Source: Volvox africanus (Eukaryota > Chlorophyta > Chlorophyceae > Chlamydomonadales > Volvocaceae). Taken from it: DNA of 64,000 bases. Below are positions 28,201 to 42,574 of this stretch, piece by piece. Under the pieces are notes generated by a model. The model did not search any database, was not told the DNA's origin, and worked only from the letters and a program-made list of their open reading frames with translations. Numbering within the stretch: position 1 is the first letter of the stretch; each line of letters begins with the position of its first letter. The position numbers were made by a program, and so were the translations under genes. The stretch spans positions 3,539,501 to 3,603,500 of the forward strand of contig BSDZ01000079.1 in assembly GCA_030268105.1 (NCBI GenBank). The letters run 5' to 3'.

Positions 28201-30730
28201 CACGCATACAACACGTGCACACAGGTCAGGGGGGAGGCAGCAAAAGCAATGCGTCCGTTCGTGCAAATGTCAAGTGCGGGTGCCTGTCCCAGGGCACACA
28301 TGGTGATATGCATGGGCTCTTGCCCACGCATAGGAAAGATCCCCGCGCAATCAGGAAGAACTCATGCGTTCCCATATTCAAGCCCGAAGGCGGCCACCAA
28401 ACCTTCAATCAGCGTAAAAGCCCTAGCATCCTTGCAATTATCATCGCCCTTCATGTTACCACATCTCTTGATCAATAGGAGAGGGGAATCCTTAGCTACA
28501 GGCTATCGGGTAGTTTACAGCTTTCGTCGGGTACTAAGCGTCCATTAGTTCCAGCGCCCGGATCCGTTGCTTTCCGTATCCCCGCCTCACTGATATCCTC
28601 ATCCTTTGCCGCCCCGATGCGTGCCAGGGTCATTGACAGCCAGCTGGCCAAATATTCCTTGACGCTCACTACAGCGCAGTTCGGTTGGCCGTGACGGATC
28701 GGTCAGCCACATGTGCACGTCGGCGCTGTTGCTCCCTCGTTCACCAGTGCAGCAGCGGCCCGCCGCCGACCACACCACGCAGCCATTCAAAGATGCTGAC
28801 TCGGGATGAATGGTGCACACATAATACATGCATACAAAAGTGAGTGCTGCCCGTAACTCCGTAAAAAACCTCATCGCCACCGCCATTGACATGTCAGGAC
28901 GTACAGCAGTGAGCATATAAGATGGAAGATAACTGTTATTTCCTTGCTTTCCGATATGATCATGCCCTGCAAACACGGCGCTGGCCGCGCCTCGTCTAAT
29001 CGTGTCCGGAAGCTGTCCACACCCCACAAACGAAGAAGGCACACGCAAAATGCAGACGCGCGCGACACGCAAAAACAGACAACCCACGACTCCCCAACTT
29101 TCCAGCAGCAATGAGCAAGCCCGAGCTGTGCATTAATATCGCTTCCGGGCCAAAGAAGACACTCACGGCGCGCTTGTGGGCATTCAGGGGGCCCTGGTAC
29201 GCATTAATGCCAACTCGCCCTCTTTCCCATCAGCCGGGTGCGAGTCATCCTCGCACCCAGTCCCCCAAACCCATCCAGCTCGCAGCTGGCGGGCTGGTGG
29301 CGGCTCCAGCATTTCGCACGCCGTGAAATTGCATGGTGAGTGATATCGATCGTCGACCAACCTTTCATTATCCAGTCCCATAGTATCAAGGCAACAATTC
29401 CGAAGTCCAACTCTGCCTCGGGTTTCCGCTTTCCTACGATGCCGATAACCGACTCATTTGCCCACTGCCCCCAGCAGTATTTCCCTCTTCTCCCTCTCAG
29501 CTCGACAGGCAAGGGACGCCGCGCATGTAAGGTTAAGCCACAAAATGGCCACGGCAACAACTTAGTTGTTCCAACCGCCTCAATACCGTGTCACGGTCCC
29601 CAAACAGCCTTAGCGAAGTGCAGAAAAGCGACCCACCCGCCTTTCGCGGTTAAGAGGGGTGTGTTAGATACATAGATGGCCCGCTGGCAATCAGTGCACC
29701 CACGGACGAGGAAAAGCTTTCACCCTCGAAAAACGAAACATCAGCGCTTACCACAGATAGCTATTAAACGACGCGCGTTCAGAAATGTTGACAGTGTTGC
29801 CTCTCGATAGCTGCCTCCGGATAGTCCAGACACGAGGAAGAGGACAGAGCGCCCGTGTTTTGCCTGTCCCATTCAAACCGACGTCCCAAAGCATAATACG
29901 CCTCAAGCGACCGTGCGCCGTTGGTATCCCCTCCTGCACACGGCTAGGCCTGGTAGCCCTGCCTGCCGTAGAAGCAAGGACTGGGAGCAAGAGCGGCTAT
30001 TACCTAATCCCATGCTGCCGCGACTTCATACAATTGCCTACCGCCATCGCGAAAAGGTCGGCTCCTTACTACAACACCAGCCCACGATTCCCCATCCCCC
30101 CTTCACCTGCGCGCACGTCGGGCTGAGCGGCCCACAGAAGGGCGCGGCCAGGTGTCTCGGGCATCAGCTTTGGCTCCCGATTCCATGATCGAGTACTCAA
30201 ACATTAACTGGCTTCGCATAAACGGTAAAAGCACAGTGAAAGGTTGCTAAGACAACGGACGTCATACTGCGCCCCCAGCCGTAGGACCGTTGCAACCTGC
30301 ATATTATTAGCATTATTATTACGTTTTATTGTTCACATCGAGGACTTCATAGATGCGCAAATATTCACGTTGGCAAGGCTCTCAGATTTAGCTTGTGTGG
30401 CCTCCAGGAGTGCCCCCGCAACGCTTTTTTTTATCACAAATTCGAAAAGCCAGAGGCTGAAGGCGACGATGTGCCACGTATGGTGGTACGGCGCCCTCAT
30501 AGCGGCAAGTAGCAGCAGCCCAGGGCATGGACGAGGCTTTACCGTTCAGCACACCATAGCCGCCGACCAGGCCCTTGCCGGAGGCGTAGAAAGCCGGCAC
30601 ACATCAGCCGAGAGCTCCACCAGCAGCACATTGCGTCGTTATGTGACAGGCAGGGTGGTGACCTGGTAGGTAGGGCTTTGCCGTCACTGCCCCACCAGCG
30701 TAAGAAGGTACGCTGATGACCTGCAAGCAC
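25212..30730. other. Spacer without a recognised gene
   Basis: No reading frame here has a recognisable domain. Two frames are long, 25327-26094 on the minus strand and 27835-28548 on the plus strand. Neither has family motifs or clean splice context; part of the first could be a 5' exon or leader of the transporter gene, which I cannot show. An AT-richer patch lies at about 26540-27200. Confidence 0.5.
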
Positions 30731-33700
30731 CTAGCCGCCTGCCATGCCGTTTGCTACTTCATCTGGTACCACTTCGTCCATATTAACGGCCTCAGCAACT
30801 GTGTCACTGTAGCCAAGGCCCCCGGCGGCGCCGCCAGTCGCAGCGGTGCTGCCAGGCGTGCCTGAGAGCGGCGCAGCCAGCAGACCATTGCTGACGCCAC
30901 GGGCATTGGACATCTGCCTCAGGGGTGAGGGCTGCAGCGGGCTGTGTGTGCTCACCGCGCGCACGGACAAATTGCCCACGCCGCCCCCTCCGGCTGGTGA
31001 TGCTGGTGCGTTATACTGCATGGAAGCTGAGTTGGCAGCACCGCCATTGCCGCAACTTATTCTCTCCGGTCGGACTGCCAAAGCACCGCCCAGCGATGGC
31101 TGCTGGGGAGATGAGGCAGCCGCAGTTCCAGGTGGCCCCACAAGCTGCAGCGGTGGCGACGGCGCACCTACTGCAGCATTAGCAGCCATCTGCGTCCCTG
31201 GCATCGAGGTGCCCTCGCCGCCCAATGACGCGGGGCCGCGAGGTGACGTTGAGGCCATCCCCACATCTGTCGTAGCCCGCACAAGCGGTGGGGCTCCCAA
31301 TGCCCGCTGCGCTTGCGGCAACGGTCCAGTGTTTACCCCACCAGGCGCCGCCGCCGCGCTACTGCTACCGCCACCACCAGCGCCACCTACATCCGGGCTG
31401 CCGACCGCTCCACCAGCGCCACCGCCGCTCCCGGCGCTTCCAGCCGGCACCGGAGCATTTCCTTGCGCCGTCACCGTGGCGGGTGCCGGCCCCGCTGGGC
31501 CAGCCGCTGGTGTCTGCCCCGACGCGGCCCCCATCAAACCCTCCAGGCCTGGCAGCGATGGCTGCACGTTCTTGCAGTAGCGGCGCTGGATTACCTCAAG
31601 TTCTGCGAGGACCTCTGTGAACGTCGGTCGCATAAGAGGATCGGCAGTCCAACAGCGCCGTGCCAGCATCGCGTACTCGTGTGGCGTACCCTCTGGGAAC
31701 ACCGGCCGTAATCCCTCGTGCGCCACTTTGGCCAGGATGAGCTTGTCACGGACACGTTTCTCCCGGCCAGAGGTGAAGAGGTCCGAATATAGCCGGTTCC
31801 CTGCAGTATAGGGGGCAGTAGGTGAGATCAGCGTGAGTGCTTTCGGCGCGCTCGGTTCAGATGCCCTGCAGACAGCCACGCGCGGAAGCCGGCACAGCTG
31901 CCGCATCCAGGGTGTGGATTAAGCAGAGCGACATGCTGATAACGGACGAGAGGTGACACACAACACGCAGCATGCTGGACTTTTTATAAAAGGCGACTAG
32001 GAGCTGTGCAATAAACATAATACATGTCTCGTTATATGGTCCCGCAAAGTATTTCGTACTTTGACCCAGCTCATCAACCCATCCGACTAGTCGCAAGGAA
32101 GGGCTGGCCGCCATCGCACTCAACCCCGGAATCCAATGCTTAGTCTTGCACGCACCTGTAAGCATCTCCCACATAACCACACCGAATGCGTAAGCATCCG
32201 CTGCCTTGGTGACGCGCTTATGTGTCACAATCTCCGGCGCGATGTGCGTCACCGTGCCGCCCAGCTCGCCCATGAGCGGACCGTCGCTGGTAAGCAACTC
32301 GCTGAGGCCGAAGTCCGAGACTTTGATGGTGAAGCCGCGCGGGTCGGCCGGGTTGGCCTTAAGCAGCACATTCTCGGGCTTCAGGTCACAGTGGATGAAG
32401 CCAAGCGAGTGAAGATATTGCAGTGCCGACGCCACCTCCAGCAGCGTCGCCAGGGTCGTGCTAAACTCCATCGGACCGGTCACCGCATTGGCCGGCAAAT
32501 AGCCCGAGGAGCTATTGCTGCCCGATTGGCCCAGGCTGGTGCCGGCGCCTGTGGCCAGGGCGGGGACAGCGCCACCGCCGTTGGTCGTAGCGCCGGTAGC
32601 TGATGTCGTCGGCGCCGGCGTGGAGTTCCAGCTGCCATCTGCTGCGGCTGTTATTCCCGCCGCCTCCGGAGCGACATCGCCCGATCCAACGCCTTTCTCA
32701 CCGGGCTGGGGGCTCTGCTGCTGATGCTGCTGGCGGTCCCGCTCCGCCTGCTGCTGGGCGAGCTGTTGCGCGTAGCGGCGCTCCGCAACGTAATGGTGCA
32801 GAGGTCCCAGATTGCAATACTCCATAATGATCACCTGACGTATAGCAAGAGGGCCCGGTGGCCGAAGGGAGTCAGACGGCTGCTAAAACCCATAGGCATG
32901 CTGCTAAAACCAAGACATTACTATAATGAAAGCACATAGCATTTGACATGGCACATCCTATTTCGTAAAGCCCTTCCACTGAACAGCTGATTTCGCTAAA
33001 AACAAGTCCTTTACCACAGGGGACGAAAGATGCCGAAACATACTTACATGGGCGCCTTGGCCATGTGCACCCATGCCTTAGGATCACATATTATCTAGGT
33101 ACGCATACAGCAAATACAGAACTACTGGTTCCACAGACTATATAAGTTTTTTGCAAAGGACGGTCGCCAGCACGCCAAGTCACGCGCCTGGCATCGAGCG
33201 CCCGCATCCGATCCCGATGACTGACTCCCCGCAGCTGCATCAGTGGAGGAGCTCGACGACACCCCAGCGCCGCCAGTGCTGGTCGTCCCGTTGGGAACGG
33301 TCGGGTCCGCCAGGGTTGTTGCCGCCGGGACAAACCGGATCAACCGCTTGGACAGCTTTACGACCACCACGTCCGTGAAGGTCGCATAGACCATGACGAT
33401 ATTGGGGTGACTAACGGACTTAGTAACTGCCAGTTCCCAGGCAGTGCGCATGGCGCGGCGGCCTTCAGCCTGCTGCCGCATCACCTTGACAGCCACCACG
33501 AGGCCCTTCCACAAAGCGACGTACACAGAGCCGAAGGCGCCCTGGCCAGCCTTGGCAATTACCTACGCGCAAGGCCCACCAGCGGGGAATGGAAATCGGT
33601 GCAGCGAAAGGACGGTTGCTCGGGTGCAGCAAAAAGGGTCCGAACGCACGCCGAACGACAGGTGAGAGAAAATAGGAAGAGAGGATGGTGTGAGACCCGG

Positions 33701-36700
33701 GCCGCTGCCGCGCTTCTTGCGATACAGAGCAGGCACCGTGCTGTACAGCGGGGAATCCACATTCAATCCACATGGGGCTGGTGAAGTTGAGTTACGAATG
33801 GCTGCTTGATGCGTTGCAATGAATATGAGGATTCAGTATGCATATGCAAAACGGCAGTGAGCCTGCGAGGACCGAAGGGCAGCCGTGCCCGCATGCGTAC
33901 GACGATGCAGGTGCTGCTGCCATCGCCCCAGGCGATCCGGCTTGGTACCGGCCGCAATGCCTCGAGGCTTGCCCGGGACCGCCCTGCCTAAACTACTGCT
34001 CGCTGAAGAAGTAGTGTTCGTCCCGTCGTTGTTTGCACTGCTGCCGCGTTCGCTATTGCTGCAGTGCTCCGTGGCAGGAAGGTGGGCGCTGGCATCGGTA
34101 CAGACGCCCCCAGTGCCCCTCCAATCTCCCGCCGCGCATCTACACATCCATATGCCCAGAACCGCCACTCCGAATTGCGCTCCGCCATACGGCAGTCCTG
34201 CATCCCCCCGCCTCCAGACCCCTCTCATGTCATGCGTGCTTACGGCATACATTTCACAATTTTCAATTCATCAAGAACGTAGACCGGCTTGCCAGGAAGG
34301 CAGATGGGCGCAAGCATGCTGTGCAGCAGCTGATGTGGGTGGTCGCATCAAGCCGCGCCTTCCGCTACCGTAGCACCCATCCTCATTCCAGACGGAGCAG
34401 GCACAAGACCTCGGGACTCCCATGCCCCTACCTCACCTTTCTATTCATCTTTGCCTCCGCCTCCGTATATCATCTCAGCTACTAGTACCAGACCTTATTG
34501 CCTTCTGTGTTTATATCGCCCTCTCAAGCCTTCCAGTTTGCATAGCCTGTCCTTCCCAGATCCCATGTCCAATCCCGGGGCCTATCCCCAGCTACCATCC
34601 CCAACACCCATCCATGACATGGCCGTTCATTCGTTCGGATAGCTCCGTTTTCCCACCTGAATCTCCTCATATGCCGACCCAACCTCCGAGCAGTTGGTTG
34701 TCGACGCCGACCGCTGCGCCTGCGCAATGGCGGTTTGGTACGCGCGTACCAGTGCGGACGTCGAAACACTGTCGGAGCGCACCATCACAGTGGGCCGTAG
34801 CTCGCGCAGCTGCCTGCTGGAGCCGTCGGTAGGCGCGGGCGTGAGAATGCCACCGCCCGTGAGGGCATCGCATTGGACGCCGACACCACCGGTCCCGATG
34901 ACGGAACCGCCGAGTGAAGATGCAGCATCGCCCGTGTCGAGGCCGTTGCCTATGTACCCCGCCCCCGTGCCGCCATTCGTGAAGCCTGTGCCGGTTGCAC
35001 CGGAAAGAATGTTAAGGTGCGGCATGGCGAGCAGCTGTGACCAAAATACCCCTGGGTCGTCCACAGCGCCGGCGGCGCTGCTGGCCTGCTGGATGAGGTG
35101 GACCATCTGGAGAGGCGCAGAACGGGAGGGACGGAGGACCAATAACACACAACAACGTTGTCACAACAGCATTGCATGCAAAGAAGCCGTGCGGACAATC
35201 GGCACCAGAGGGGGAGACAAGGGTAGCAAAAGGTCAGATTTCACCAGTGCCATGGAAATCTGACATTGCTTTCTCGCCTCTCTTTCCTCTTGGCAAGATA
35301 CAACCTCATAAAAAGGCTTGTAGACGCACTTGCAGGGGGCCGGACACTCCATGGCTAGAGGACCACGTCGGACGTCACACAGGCTCCATTATATGATGAA
35401 AATGTGGGGCACGCTATATACAGCCTACCTCTACTGGGGTTGGGTTGCGCATGGTCTGTTCATTTGCGCCCAGGACTTCATCCCGGTGCGCGCAATGTAA
35501 GTGCTGCGTGCCGTATGCACTTTCATAATAGGCGTGACACGATCCAATCCCCCTCCCCCCCGCGCGAAGTGTCCACAATCTGCCAATGCCCACCCTGGCC
35601 GTTACCTATTTGTTCCCCGGGCGCACCTGCCTCGCCACAGTGTGCAGCAGCAGCGGCACGGTGGCCTTCGCGGTCTGCGCCAGCATGTTAGGATTGAGTC
35701 GCGAGCTTGATAGCCACAGGATGGCCCCCAGGTGCTTTCCGCTGTGCGCAATAGGCGCAGCAACCACCCTGCAGGCACCGGAGGAGGCGACCGCTTGGAT
35801 GAGGAATCCCACTTTCCCTCACAAAGGAGCCCGGCAAGCGTAGAGGTGAACCTTACCACGTTGGGTTCGTCACTCGCGCCTGCTCCATAAAGACATCCTT
35901 CCACGGCTCGCCATACTTTTTAAGGGCCGCCATCACGTCCGCCACGAACAGCAACTTGGAGCCCTCCGCCAGACATCGTCGAGTGAGCGTATTTGATAGC
36001 GACATGTGCGTACCGAGCAGCCCTTCTTCGAGAGGCTGCGGGGCCCGCAGGAGCGGAGAATATAAAGCTGACACGGACTGACCCAGGGGGGCACATGTAG
36101 ATGGATCTAACAAGCAAAAACGGAAAAACGGTAGGCCCGCCCACCCATAGCGTCCATAGGTTCACCCCACCCTAGGTTCATGACGGTATGCCTTTGCATC
36201 ATGACTTGCTTCCCAACACTCCAGTGTTTACGTTTCGTTACATACACCGGAGTCTTGCACACCAACGTAGACTCTCGACGAGCTCGTCATTTTCACAACC
36301 TGCCCGCGGACCCACCATCTTTCCGCCCGTGATCGATGAAGCCAGGCCACCTGTGTTGCCGCCGGCCAAGCCACGAGATGCGAACGATGGGTCGCGACGA
36401 ATGCCCAGAGCCCCGAGCTCCGGATCGATGTTGGCTGAGGTGCGGCGCGTATTAAAAGCCGAGCCGGAGCGCACGCCGCCCGACACCAACACATCAATCG
36501 AGTTGCTCGGGTCGAATGCACGCAGTGTCCCCATGGAACGGGAAAGCACCATGGCTGCAGATTGGTCTGCGGTCGACAACACCACACCACACGCAGCGCC
36601 ATTACGTGCACGAGTTAGAAAAAGCAGCATGTGAGTGACGAGACATAACCCCGCCCAAATGGCACAGGAACGACCCTGTGCCCCACAACAACTCAACACA

Positions 36701-37227
36701 GAGCAGCAGCACATTGCCGCTGCTGCCGAAGCTTTTGCCGTTCTAAAAGGACCAAAAGCTCGCCCTCCATGACCCCAGCAGCATGTATCCGAAGACCGTG
36801 CCCAGGTCCACGTGGCCCTGTCGGTCGTCTGCCTGGACATTCTCGTTCCGGTTCCCACTGCCGGTGACCCCAGCCTCCGACCAACCTCTAAACCAACCCA
36901 GATGTGCACCCAGCTTCCCGTAGCAAACCCACCCGGCGCCAGCAGCACTAGTCGCGCTTCCGTATCGTCCGGGTGGCACCAGTCGAACCAGCTGTCTAGC
37001 TCCGAGGAAATGATCCAGGCCAGCTGGTTCAGCCCCATCGCCGTCTGGATCTTCTCAGTGAAGTTGACGAGTTTCAGCGCCGATGTCTCCGTCAGGTATA
37101 ACGACAACAGTGGCAGGTACGCGGCCAGCCAGCGGTGCTCCGCCAATGTGGGGATGGGCTCCGTGTGGGCCAGCAGCAACGCCCCCACCACTGTGTGGCC
37201 CTGTTGGGTTGACCACATAGGGGGCAC
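30731..37227 (-). CDS. GAF-domain protein kinase, TKL/MAPKKK-like
   Basis: Predicted Ser/Thr (TKL-like) kinase. Firm exons on the minus strand: 35627 and up (GAF-like), 35106-34657, 33562 to about 33250, about 32834-32156 and 31800-30731. Joins such as YEEIQ to VIAKAGQGAFGSVY and MLTG to NRLYSDLF are in phase. The kinase has the Gly loop GQGAFGSVY, VAVKVM with the ATP Lys, SHPNIVMVY, hinge IIMEYCNLG, catalytic loop HCDLKPENVLL, SDFGLSEL, HIAPEIV and DPLMRPTF. The catalytic loop has Cys where most kinases have Arg (non-RD). Low-complexity inserts follow FTDVVVVKL and the hinge, and about 270 Pro/Gly/Ala-rich residues follow the kinase domain. Upstream, GFLIQAVASSGACRVVAAPI and VVGALLLAHTEPI resemble GAF strands. 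Exon 36106 joins 36267 in phase (ELVESL to HPSTCAPLG). Frames near 35813-35870 and 36750-36970 do not join simply, so the 5' half is approximate. Confidence 0.85.
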
Positions 37228-38469
37228 ACGTGTGCTTCGTAAGGCATGTGCCTTGTAAAGAGCGAACGTCTGCGTTTGTCCGGGCGGCTCCGTCTAAGTG
37301 CCGTCCCGCACATGAAATTTCGCCGCAAGGGGGGTAAACCTGCCCTGCCTTGGGTTCAGTGGCCCAGTAGCACCACCCAGCAGAGTTCCCAAACCTAGAA
37401 AGCAGTCTCTAGCTCCTCTGCATATTCAGCATGGTCGTGACGACGACGCCAACAGCAGGGACGGCCGACATAAGTACCTACCCACCTCCCTATATTCGGA
37501 ACGTGCAGCCATACGACTATAATACATAATAATATGGGGGTATACAAGGACACAAAACTCCCTAGGCAGTTGAAGGACATGGCTGGCCTTAAGCACCCAC
37601 ATCACGTGCATTTACCCCGATTATGCGCGAGCTTCTCCCTTCTCTTCCCTCCTCCCCCCATGTCCCGTAAAACCCTGCACCACGGAATGGAAGGACTGGC
37701 TGTATTGAGGTCTCGACGTGACCACAGCAACTCATCTCCCGGGGTGATCCCATTCACTACCAGAACCTTTGCTGATGTTGTAAGACTCAAGCCATTGGAC
37801 ACCGCGTCCGTGCGCGACTTTCTGACCCCAGTGTCCGAGCTTGCCGCCTTCACGGGTCACTCATCTACCAACAAGCCACCCTCACATCTACATCCCCACA
37901 TAACAACCCTCCTCTCAAAACCCATCAGCGCACCTGGTATAGGGGCAACATCAGGAAAGCCTGGCAGCCAGCTTGGTGGAGCAGCTGAAAGTCCGCGGGC
38001 ACGGCTCGGGAATGCGAGCCTGGAGATGCCCGGGGCACCTATCGGACATCGGGAACATAATGAGACGCGCACAGAATGAGTTCAGAGCAGGAAAGGCCGC
38101 GGGCGAAGCGACACGATCATGGCGCGCTTAGCTCGGTTGCATAGCGAAACAGGGGGAAGACGAAGGGGAAACAGGGGGGAAGACGAGTAAATGAAACCTG
38201 GTGCTGGGTGGTGGAGGTAAAACATGCCTCGCTTTGGGTCGTAATGGGTCGAAGAAATGCTCCAACTTAATCAGCGGAGAACATGTTTATGAATCTGGCA
38301 GTTCAGACGAGACTCATCTGCTTGATCCCCCTTACTTTGATTCAGCATCGCCTTAAGCTGTCAGCTGTGAACAGCTTCCCAACAACGCATCACCACTGCG
38401 GATTTTCTGGGTGCTGACCGGCCCATTAGCATCCGATGGGATGTGGGCGGATCGCTGCTAGCCATGCAG

Positions 38470-39737
38470 GGTTATGTTGCGGTGACGTAGGGCGAGAAGT
38501 TCACCTTGTTGCTGATTCCCAAACCCCTGGGATAGGCTCTTAAGCAAATGGCCCCGGCTCCACAATACCGGCAACCCCTGCGGACGCACCGTGCCGCACC
38601 TGAAAGTATGTGGGTGTGCGACTGGTTGCCACGTGTGCTGCGCTGGGCGTTTCCGCCGCATGGCACAACTCCCAGCCGCTTTTCCGCAGAGCAGCGCTAA
38701 GCGGGGAGGTAGTGCTGGGAACAACCTTACAGAATCGCCGTGAAGATGTAAAGACGTAGAAACTGCGAGGCCACGGGGTGCGTCACGGCATAGCCGGAGA
38801 TGATGGATGCCAAAAAGGGGTAAGGCAGCTCATCCTGATACATTCAGAGCTACAAATGACATCAGGGGGGACATCAGGCCAAGACACCGGGACGTAAGCT
38901 ACCATTGTGCAGGCAGGATGCGCCGTTAAAGGCGTCAGCTGTGTGCAAAGCTGTAGTGCATGCAGCAAATGCTGTTTGTAATCACCGTAAGGCGCGTATT
39001 TCTGAAAGTGGTGCCGATTACCCTACTCCTATGCGTCAGTACTGTTGAGACGGGTTATGCTGTTCAGCGACCGCAAAGGTAACCTTGATCCATTCAGCGG
39101 GAATTGGTAATCTTCGCCACGTAAGTAGGGTCGCCCACGGTGACAAGTGGCTCCCCAACTGGCCCAAAATGTTATATGGAAAGCCTTAAGCCATGCGGCG
39201 TCCACCGCTGGACGATACAACGCGCGATGCGCAATACCTTACCCGTCAGGTCCAAGACTGCGCCACACAGATTGCTTCTATATATACTAACCTAGCTGCG
39301 GTGATTGCCAGCGCACCAACCAGACTATCAGCGCTTTTCGCTAAGTTCGCCCACAGGTCGTTACTCCGTGCTCCGGCCGCTGGTACGCCAGCAAGTAACT
39401 GCAAGAAAATGATAAGAGGCCACCGCCCTTTAACCATGCAACAACTTTTGCCAAGTTACGAGGCAAAGGTGGCCGCCAGCAACCGTAGGTTTTCTAACCA
39501 GCGACGACTTCAACAAGATGAAATCACCTGAGATATTTGGTTAAGAAGACTCCCATGACTAAAAGATGTTGCTTGGCTGGAGCCGTCGGGCGCCGGTTGC
39601 GGTCCTATAGGGGCTGCCTCCACCTGCACTGTCTGTTGATTTTGCGCTCCTTGTTCTTCATGAAATGATTCTTGCTCATACGCCGCTTGCCGAGCAGCAG
39701 CCGTCCCTCCCCCCGAAAAGCAGCAGCGCAGAACCAT
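38470..39737 (-). CDS. Candidate 5' exons of the GAF kinase gene
   Basis: Exon-like pieces on the same strand upstream of the kinase. 39737-39528 begins MVLRCCFSGGGTAAARQ and ends LLNQISQ before a GTGATT donor. A pyrimidine-rich acceptor at 39399 opens 39398-39292 in phase (LLAGVPAAGARSNDLWANL...ALAITAA), which ends at a GTTAGT donor. Pieces near 39150-39070 and 38620-38500 (GLPVLWSRGHLLKSLSQGF) also look coding, but I could not choose their frames. The double Cys near the start could be an acylation site. Membership in the kinase gene is inferred from strand and position only; this could be a separate small gene. Confidence 0.35.
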
Positions 39738-42574
39738 ATTCTAGGCGGAGACTGGCTCTCCGCTGCGTAACCGCAGCCCTTTCACCCTGCCTTCATGCTG
39801 ATGTCTAGCATCCTCATAAACCCAGAGCCTGTCGAACAAAGCCTTTCGTTAGAGTGACGGAGCCAAAACCGCCAAGGCTCAAGCCTCAAAAACGTTATAA
39901 CACGAGCATCCTGTAATAAAGTAATGTGAGAGTTGATTTCAGGCTAAAGTCATTAATGTACGCTGCACGGCGTTATCACTCAGGCTGGCTCCTAGTCGAG
40001 GGACCCGTACCAATATCAGGTGTAAAACATACCCCTAAAAATCAATTAGATTAGGATCATCAATTGCTCAAAACCTATAACGGTTAGACGTCGGGATGAA
40101 TAAGCATACGATAATACGGCAATTCTGCAATTTGTAACTAGGTGCAAAGGTGCGAAAGCAAGATCAAAACAAGATTTTTTGAAGTTTAAAAGATTCAAGT
40201 TTACTTACCAGTGCTAGTACTAGTTGGAACCACCGGATGCGAATTGAAATCATGCATGAGGGATTGTTTGTAGCTATAATGTTGCTTTGAGCGTAAGATG
40301 AAAGCTGGGTTTGAGTTGAGCGACCGGAGGCTCAACACGGCATATGTCACCTTCCTATTGTCACTTTTTAACTTTACTAAAATTCACAAACAATGGAATG
40401 GCACATTGTTAGGAACCTCTTGCCAGGCCAATGTACGCGACGGTTATCAACCGTCCGCACACCGATTGTCATCGACTTACGTTGTGATAGACAGACCTGT
40501 GGTCGTCCATTAATGATGCAGCTATGATGTTGTATATAATGTTTCCTCGAGTTGATTTTCACCTAAAACGAAGGCCCGTAAGTGGTGTCAAATGTACATG
40601 GGAACGTACATGGGAATGTACGTAGGAACTACGACATGCATGAGGGCCTGCGCGTGTGATTCACCATTCGGGTCTCATAATACCGCGATTACTCTAATCC
40701 TATTTGTTCTGCATAATTCATAAGTTAAGTTTTTCTTGTGTTTTTATTGAAGTTTCGGCCTAGGGTGGTTTGCGGTCCGCGTGCTTCCTAGCTCGTCCCG
40801 GGCCTTACGAGCACACAAAAGCCTGTTATCGTCAACATAACAATCAACATCATTCAAGTATCCACCAAGCAGACTGTCTTTCACCAGGTTAGCGACAATC
40901 AAATATCATCTCTTCATTTCTGGTGACTACTGCGCAACCTGGGAACAGACTGACGAGATCGTACGTGCCAGCAAAAAGTTCCACGTGCCACGAGTGACAG
41001 CATTGGTTGATGACAAACTCGTTACAGGTCCTGCGATCAGGAATCGTGCGGAGGCGCAGGTATGGTGGTGATGGTTTCTTTTCCGAATGATGGCTACGGT
41101 TGAAAATGCGTGCCAATCCAGAGTAACACCGATGGCAATAATCGCTATCATCGAAGTCCAATGTGCAATTACCCTGACTTGTGGAGGGGAACAATCCATA
41201 AGCATCACGTTTGACGAGTACATCTAAGCTCGTGCTTTTCGCTTCGATGGACGACCGCGCTCTTGTCCATGCAGGGACGCACAACGCGTTCCTGCATCGT
41301 CAATGAGGTACATGCAGGAAGTAACTCTCATCTCACCGCTAACATCCCCGTTTCTTGCCAGGGAGGAAATGATTTTTGATGGCATCCACGTAATTACGGC
41401 CGGTTCTGGTTAGCGGTATGTAACACGGGACGTCATACCACGTCGTCCTCCCTCCACCAACCTTCCTTCGCCCAAAGCGATTTGCCCCGACAACAAAGGG
41501 CCTGCGGCAGTGCCGGTTTTGTAGCTAGGCGACGTAACCAGGGGTTATGTAACCGAAGATAAAGTGGCAATCTTGTGAGGGGCGGAGGCGTCCGGAATTG
41601 ACAAAAATGGTCATTGGACGACAAGATGTTTTATGAAGTTTTGACAGGAGTTGACGCAGTCTCAAGTGAGTGCCAGTATGTCCAGTTCATTACGGGATTT
41701 CAACAACAGAAGTGGACAGTCCAGCCATCAGATATGACAGAAGAGCAGTGAACATCATAGGGATGCGTTGGTATGAATCATGCAATTGCATACTGGCTGC
41801 AGGATCTGGAGGGAGAAAGCTCCAGATCATGGATATCACCAAAACCCAGAATGCGTAACCTAAACCCCAGCTGCCGAAAAATCATGTTTTGTACGTTAGT
41901 ATGTTAGTATGATAATCGCAAAGGTTAGGGACTGCTGCAACGATATTATTGAATTACTGTGTAAGGCAGTCCGTCTTGGGCCACTTGACCTAATGTCGTG
42001 ATGCATATACTTGCTGGTTTTTATTTGTTGGGCGTTGCGTTCGGGCCCAGGACAAGGATGTTACTGCATATTGTGAACTTGTGGGATGTATATTTGGACA
42101 GTTCTGTCCCTCAAGTACGTCTTTACGCGTCACTAGTACGGTACGTCTCCGATTGATTCTTAGGCATAACCTTCCTCGATGCCGAGCCCCTGACTGAAAT
42201 GAATCCGGGTAAACGTTTTACTCACCATCTTCACCAGTGGGTTAATAAACAAACTCATGAGTCGGGCCGACAGGAAGCACCGACGCAGATACGGCACAGA
42301 AACGCCAATCAAAGGCCAAGCGCACATGAGAAAACGTCCGAATACACACCGCCGCCTCCATCCCTCCGGTGCTCCGGAACCTAAGGCCCTCTTAAGCATC
42401 TCCAACCAGATTACACACAGTAAACCACCGACGTGCTGTCTGACCGAATGAGTGTAGGAAATGAACAGCACGTACAGAATGGGCAACGGACGACCTATAA
42501 GGACGCTGTAAAAATGCCTGTTTGCACATTGCGCACACCAAAGGTGTTCAATCCCGCTTTTGCTAGAGGCTCCC

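Noticed and set aside
27835..28548. A 237-codon plus-strand frame
   Set aside because: Basic, Ser/Pro-rich composition without motif, and several overlapping frames of similar length; not supported as a gene.
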